Shown here one piece after another: positions 45,856-48,423 of a stretch of DNA of 48,423 nt. Source of the DNA: Flavobacteriaceae bacterium (GTDB taxonomy: Bacteria; Bacteroidota; Bacteroidia; Flavobacteriales; Flavobacteriaceae). The stretch spans positions 1 through 48,423 of the forward strand of contig JAQWSC010000012.1 of the NCBI GenBank assembly GCA_029243385.1. The letters run 5' to 3'. How positions within the stretch are numbered: position 1 is the stretch's first letter; each line of letters opens with the position of its first letter. Under the pieces are notes generated by a model. The model had not been told where the DNA came from and did not search any database. It was given only the letters and a program-made list of their open reading frames with translations. The position numbers were made by a program, and so were the translations under genes.

Positions 45856-45858
45856 GCT

Positions 45859-45891
45859 CAAAAGTAGTTTTTTTTAATGAGCAAAAACAAA
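45859..45891 (-). promoter_or_regulatory. Promoter abutting xerD
   Basis: On the minus strand there is TTTG (45888-45891), a 21-base spacer and TACTTTTG (45859-45866), ending 3 bases before the ATG at 45855. A transcript from here would be nearly leaderless. Confidence 0.5.
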
Positions 45892-45998
45892 ATTTTTATC
45901 CAAAAAAACTGTCAAATGATATAGTAAATAATGATTTTAATAAAATCCATTTTTTTGCCACTTTTTACACAAAACAGTGATTTTTACAGCGCTTTACA

Positions 45999-46029
45999 TT
46001 GTAATTCATACGGTGTTGCTTTAAATTCG
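45999..46029 (+). promoter_or_regulatory. Possible promoter of the outer-membrane barrel gene
   Basis: TTG (45999-46001), a 20-base spacer, then TAAATTCG (46022-46029). The -7 box has one mismatch to TAnnTTTG, but the spacing is ideal. It lies 39 bases before the ATG. Confidence 0.5.
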
Positions 46030-46068
46030 CACCTTTAATTAAATTATTAACCCTAAAAATTATTTACA

Positions 46069-46605
46069 ATGAAAAAATTACTTTTAATTGCTTTATTAGC
46101 TGTTGGTTTTAGTGGCTATGCTCAATCAGAATCTGAAAATGGAGTTAGAGAAAAAGGCTCATGGATGTTAGAAATTAACACAGGATTTGGAGAAGCTTCT
46201 CCTTCAAATACGGTTTTTAGTTTTAGATCAGTTGATGGAGATACCGCTTGGTCAATTGGTGGAGAAGCTGGCTATTTTATAGCGGATGATTTTGCTCTTA
46301 AGTTTGGACTTGGTTATTCATCAAATGATATTGATGGATTTGATAGTGAAAGTTCATTTAATTGGAAATTTGGAGGTAAATATTACATTTCTGAAAAGTT
46401 CCCTGTTGGAGTTGATTTAAACGGATCTTCATCAGATGGTTACACTCCTCTTTATTTGGGAATCCAAGCAGGATATGCTTGGCACATAGCTAGTAATGTT
46501 AGTATTGAGCCTGGTCTTCGTTATGGATTTGGTCTAAATGAAGATGCTGGAGATGGAGATTTTAACCACTTTGGTATAAACATAGGATTCAACATATTTT
46601 TATAG
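46069..46605 (+). CDS. Small outer-membrane beta-barrel protein
   Basis: A 178-residue protein with a Sec signal peptide cleaved near SGYAQ, followed by alternating amphipathic strands and aromatic girdles (EAGYFIADDFALKFGLGY, QAGYAWHIASNVSIEPGL) and a C-terminal strand ending GFNIFL. The size suits an eight-stranded barrel of the OmpW/OmpA-like or outer-membrane beta-barrel domain group. Acidic stretches (DIDGFDSES, EDAGDGD) face loops. Function unknown. The gene has its own promoter and a strong terminator. Confidence 0.85.
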   Translation: MKKLLLIALLAVGFSGYAQSESENGVREKGSWMLEINTGFGEASPSNTVFSFRSVDGDTAWSIGGEAGYFIADDFALKFGLGYSSNDIDGFDSESSFNWKFGGKYYISEKFPVGVDLNGSSSDGYTPLYLGIQAGYAWHIASNVSIEPGLRYGFGLNEDAGDGDFNHFGINIGFNIFL

Positions 46606-46629
46606 ACTATTAAGTTTTAAAAAAGTATT

Positions 46630-46662
46630 AAAAAAACCGAGGGAAATTCCCTCGGTTTTTTT
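46630..46662 (+). terminator. Rho-independent terminator of the outer-membrane barrel gene
   Basis: A-run, CCGAGGG, loop AAATT, CCCTCGG, seven T. It has a perfect 7-bp GC-rich stem and starts 25 bases after the barrel stop. Confidence 0.93.
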
Positions 46663-46669
46663 GTTAGCG

Positions 46670-46677
46670 TAAGTTTG
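46670..46677 (+). promoter_or_regulatory. -7 box for aroQ
   Basis: TAAGTTTG matches TAnnTTTG, 25 bases before the GTG at 46702. It lies just after the preceding terminator. The -33 region is within the terminator stem. Confidence 0.5.
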
Positions 46678-46701
46678 CTATTTTTACAGAAAATAAATCG
46701 T

Positions 46702-47121
46702 GTGAAAAAAATATGCATTATAAACGGACCCAATCTGAATTTGTTGGGAACGCGTGAACCCGGAATTTATGGCAACCAGTCTTTTGATGCTTATTTTTCT
46801 ACATTGCAGCAGCAGTTTTCCGAAGTGGAACTGTCCTATTGCCAATCCAATATTGAAGGGGAACTCATCGATCATCTTCACAAGGTGGGTTTTGATTACG
46901 ACGGAATTATACTCAACGCAGCGGCATATACACATACTTCTGTGGGTATAGGAGATGCTATTAAGGCTATCGAAACTCCAGTGATTGAAGTGCATATATC
47001 CAACACCTTTTCCCGAGAAGATTTTAGACATCAGTCGTTTATAACTCCCCATGCCAAGGGTCTTATCTTAGGATTTGGCTTGAAAAGCTACTCATTGGCT
47101 ATTCAAAGCTTTTTGGAGTAA
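46702..47121 (+). CDS. aroQ: 3-Dehydroquinate dehydratase, type II
   Basis: Removes water from 3-dehydroquinate to give 3-dehydroshikimate, in the same pathway as aroK. The 139-residue protein begins (V/M)KKICIINGPNLNLLGTREPGIYG, with the active-site arginine and the tyrosine of IYG. LNAAAYTHTS and HISNTFSREDFRHQSF contain the catalytic histidine and the substrate loop. The frame is open from 46675, but GTG 46702 is the family start. It stands alone, with its own -7 box. Confidence 0.95.
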   Translation: MKKICIINGPNLNLLGTREPGIYGNQSFDAYFSTLQQQFSEVELSYCQSNIEGELIDHLHKVGFDYDGIILNAAAYTHTSVGIGDAIKAIETPVIEVHISNTFSREDFRHQSFITPHAKGLILGFGLKSYSLAIQSFLE

Positions 47122-47132
47122 ATCAGTTAGTT

Positions 47133-48423
47133 TTATAGATGAATCACCTCGTCATAGGCGGCCGCAACGGCTTCCATGACAGCCTCACTCATGGTTGGAT
47201 GCGGATGAACTGCTTTGAGTACTTCGTGTCCAGTCGTTTCTAGTTTACGCCCCAAAACAGCTTCTGCAATCATGTCAGTAACGCCTGTGCCAATCATGTG
47301 GCATCCGAGCCATTCGCCATATTTTGCGTCAAAGATTACCTTAACAAATCCATCGCTGTTTCCACTGGCTTGCGCTTTTCCCGACGCGGAAAAAGGAAAT
47401 TTACCGACTTTAATATCGTATCCTTGATCTTTAGCTTGTTGTTCTGTAAGTCCTACAGAAGCAACTTCTGGAGCACAGTAGGTACAGCCTGGAATGTTTC
47501 CATAATCCAAAGGCTCTACATGCATTCCTTTTATTTTTTCGATACACAATATTCCTTCTGCTGAGGCAACGTGTGCGAGCGCTTGACCGTTGGTAACATC
47601 TCCAATGGCATAATATCCAGGGAGGTTGGTTTGATAAAAATCGTTTACCACAATTTTATCACGATCTACTACAATACCTACGTCTTCCAGTCCGATGTTT
47701 TCAATGTTGGACTTGATACCTACCGCTGATAGAACAATATCGGCTTCTAAAACTTCTTCTCCTTTACTGGTTTTGATGGTCGCTTTTACGCCCTTTCCCG
47801 AAGTATCAACAGCAGTAACTTCTGCATTGGTAAGAATGTTAATTCCACTCTTTTTAAAAGATTTTTCGAGCTGTTTAGAGACATCAATGTCTTCTACAGG
47901 AACAATGTTGGGTAAATATTCAACGATGGTAACTTCAGTACCCATAGCGTTAAAGAAATAGGCGAATTCAATTCCGATGGCTCCAGAACCCACAACAATC
48001 ATTTTCTTGGGTTGTTTGGGAAGTGTCATGGCTTCTCGATACCCAATCACTTTTTTTCCATCTTGTGGCAAACTTGGAAGTTCGCGAGAACGAGCGCCTG
48101 TGGCAATGATAATGTGTTCGGCAGAAAGCTCTGATTCAGAATCGTCCTCAGCTTTTACGCTTATTTTCTTTCCTCTTTTGAGCGTACCGTATCCAGCAAT
48201 GACATCAATTTTATTTTTCTTCATTAAAAACTGAACTCCTTTGCTCATTCCATGGGCAACGTTTCGGCTTCGATTGATTACGGCATCAAAATCTTTGCCG
48301 TATTCTTTTACTGTGAGACCATAATCGGAAGCATGTTTTAGGTAATCAAAAACTTGAGCTGACTTTAACAATGCTTTGGTAGGAATACAACCCCAGTTGA
48401 GGCAAACCCCTCCCAAGCTTTCT
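47133..48423 (-). CDS. lpdA: Dihydrolipoyl dehydrogenase (N-terminus beyond the window)
   Basis: The flavoprotein E3 of the pyruvate, 2-oxoglutarate and branched-chain dehydrogenase complexes; it re-oxidises dihydrolipoyl groups with NAD+. About 430 residues are visible. They include the redox disulfide in GGVCLNWGCIPTK, the NAD-binding GSGAIGIEFA segment, the FAD-binding AIGDVT, and the catalytic HPHPTMSEA at the end. The frame runs off the right edge with ESLGGVC still in phase, so roughly 35-40 N-terminal residues, including the first FAD-binding GxGxxG, lie outside. This is an edge effect and not a broken gene. Its stop is 11 bases from that of aroQ. Confidence 0.95.
   Translation of the reverse strand, partial: ESLGGVCLNWGCIPTKALLKSAQVFDYLKHASDYGLTVKEYGKDFDAVINRSRNVAHGMSKGVQFLMKKNKIDVIAGYGTLKRGKKISVKAEDDSESELSAEHIIIATGARSRELPSLPQDGKKVIGYREAMTLPKQPKKMIVVGSGAIGIEFAYFFNAMGTEVTIVEYLPNIVPVEDIDVSKQLEKSFKKSGINILTNAEVTAVDTSGKGVKATIKTSKGEEVLEADIVLSAVGIKSNIENIGLEDVGIVVDRDKIVVNDFYQTNLPGYYAIGDVTNGQALAHVASAEGILCIEKIKGMHVEPLDYGNIPGCTYCAPEVASVGLTEQQAKDQGYDIKVGKFPFSASGKAQASGNSDGFVKVIFDAKYGEWLGCHMIGTGVTDMIAEAVLGRKLETTGHEVLKAVHPHPTMSEAVMEAVAAAYDEVIHL

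Noticed and set aside
46684-47052. Minus-strand 122-codon frame opposite aroQ
   Set aside because: It is antisense to conserved aroQ residues and has no recognisable protein features.
47133-48423. Truncated dihydrolipoyl dehydrogenase
   Set aside because: The frame is still open and in phase at the window edge, so the missing N-terminus is outside the window.

Overview
The window is a 48.4 kb stretch of ordinary chromosome from a Bacteroidota bacterium, almost certainly family Flavobacteriaceae. The evidence is AT-rich DNA; a split two-gene transketolase; a TonB-dependent receptor paired with a DUF4249 lipoprotein; other families I know mainly from Flavobacteriia (DUF6095, DUF6913, DUF4835); a eukaryote-type NADP isocitrate dehydrogenase; and promoters that follow the Bacteroidota -33 TTTG / -7 TAnnTTTG pattern rather than -35/-10. 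I cannot name the genus. I count 51 protein genes, one cut by the right edge, and two tRNA genes. There is no rRNA, insertion sequence, prophage, CRISPR array or defence island. No stretch longer than about 260 bases lacks a gene.

Layout. 1-4.7 kb: tandem tRNA-Lys genes (minus), aroK, a phosphoribosyltransferase with an Hsp15-like S4 protein, a calcium-repeat FKBP lipoprotein and the split transketolase. 4.8-10.6 kb (plus): tgt, an LptF/LptG permease, an EamA transporter, accA and dnaB. 10.6-13.8 kb (minus): thrS-infC-rpmI-rplT, with infC apparently starting at ATA. 13.9-18.1 kb (minus): a tightly packed TonB receptor / DUF4249 / murQ / DUF6095 cluster. 18.2-22.2 kb (minus): icd, rplS, trmD and an HtrA protease. 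22.3-26.8 kb: dapF-mltG (plus) facing a short RsmI-like methyltransferase, a low-molecular-weight phosphatase and dnaA (minus). 27-31.8 kb: a thioesterase, ribD (minus), and a coupled GNAT-prmC-ligA run (plus). 31.8-33.5 kb (minus): a 5'-nucleotidase split into two exported proteins. 33.5-42.6 kb (plus): DUF6913-dapA, bamD-rpoZ-coaBC-DUF4835, recN, fabI, YbbR-coaE. 42.6-48.4 kb: an RprXY-like two-component system, xerD (minus), a small outer-membrane barrel, aroQ and a partial lpd (minus).

The genes form a housekeeping set: replication and repair (dnaA, dnaB, ligA, recN, xerD), translation (thrS, infC, L20, L35, L19, trmD, tgt, prmC, tRNA-Lys), envelope and peptidoglycan (dapA, dapF, mltG, murQ, bamD, the LPS permease, htrA), cofactors and lipids (coaBC, coaE, ribD, accA, fabI) and aromatic amino acids (aroK, aroQ). 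Many are joined by 1-20 base overlaps.

I found no convincing undescribed system. The points most worth a second look are a tRNA-guanine transglycosylase lacking the usual zinc cysteines, a CoaBC with two altered decarboxylase motifs, the non-canonical infC start, the two-protein 5'-nucleotidase in reversed order, and the murQ/TonB-receptor cluster. Several of these are probably shared by the whole lineage.
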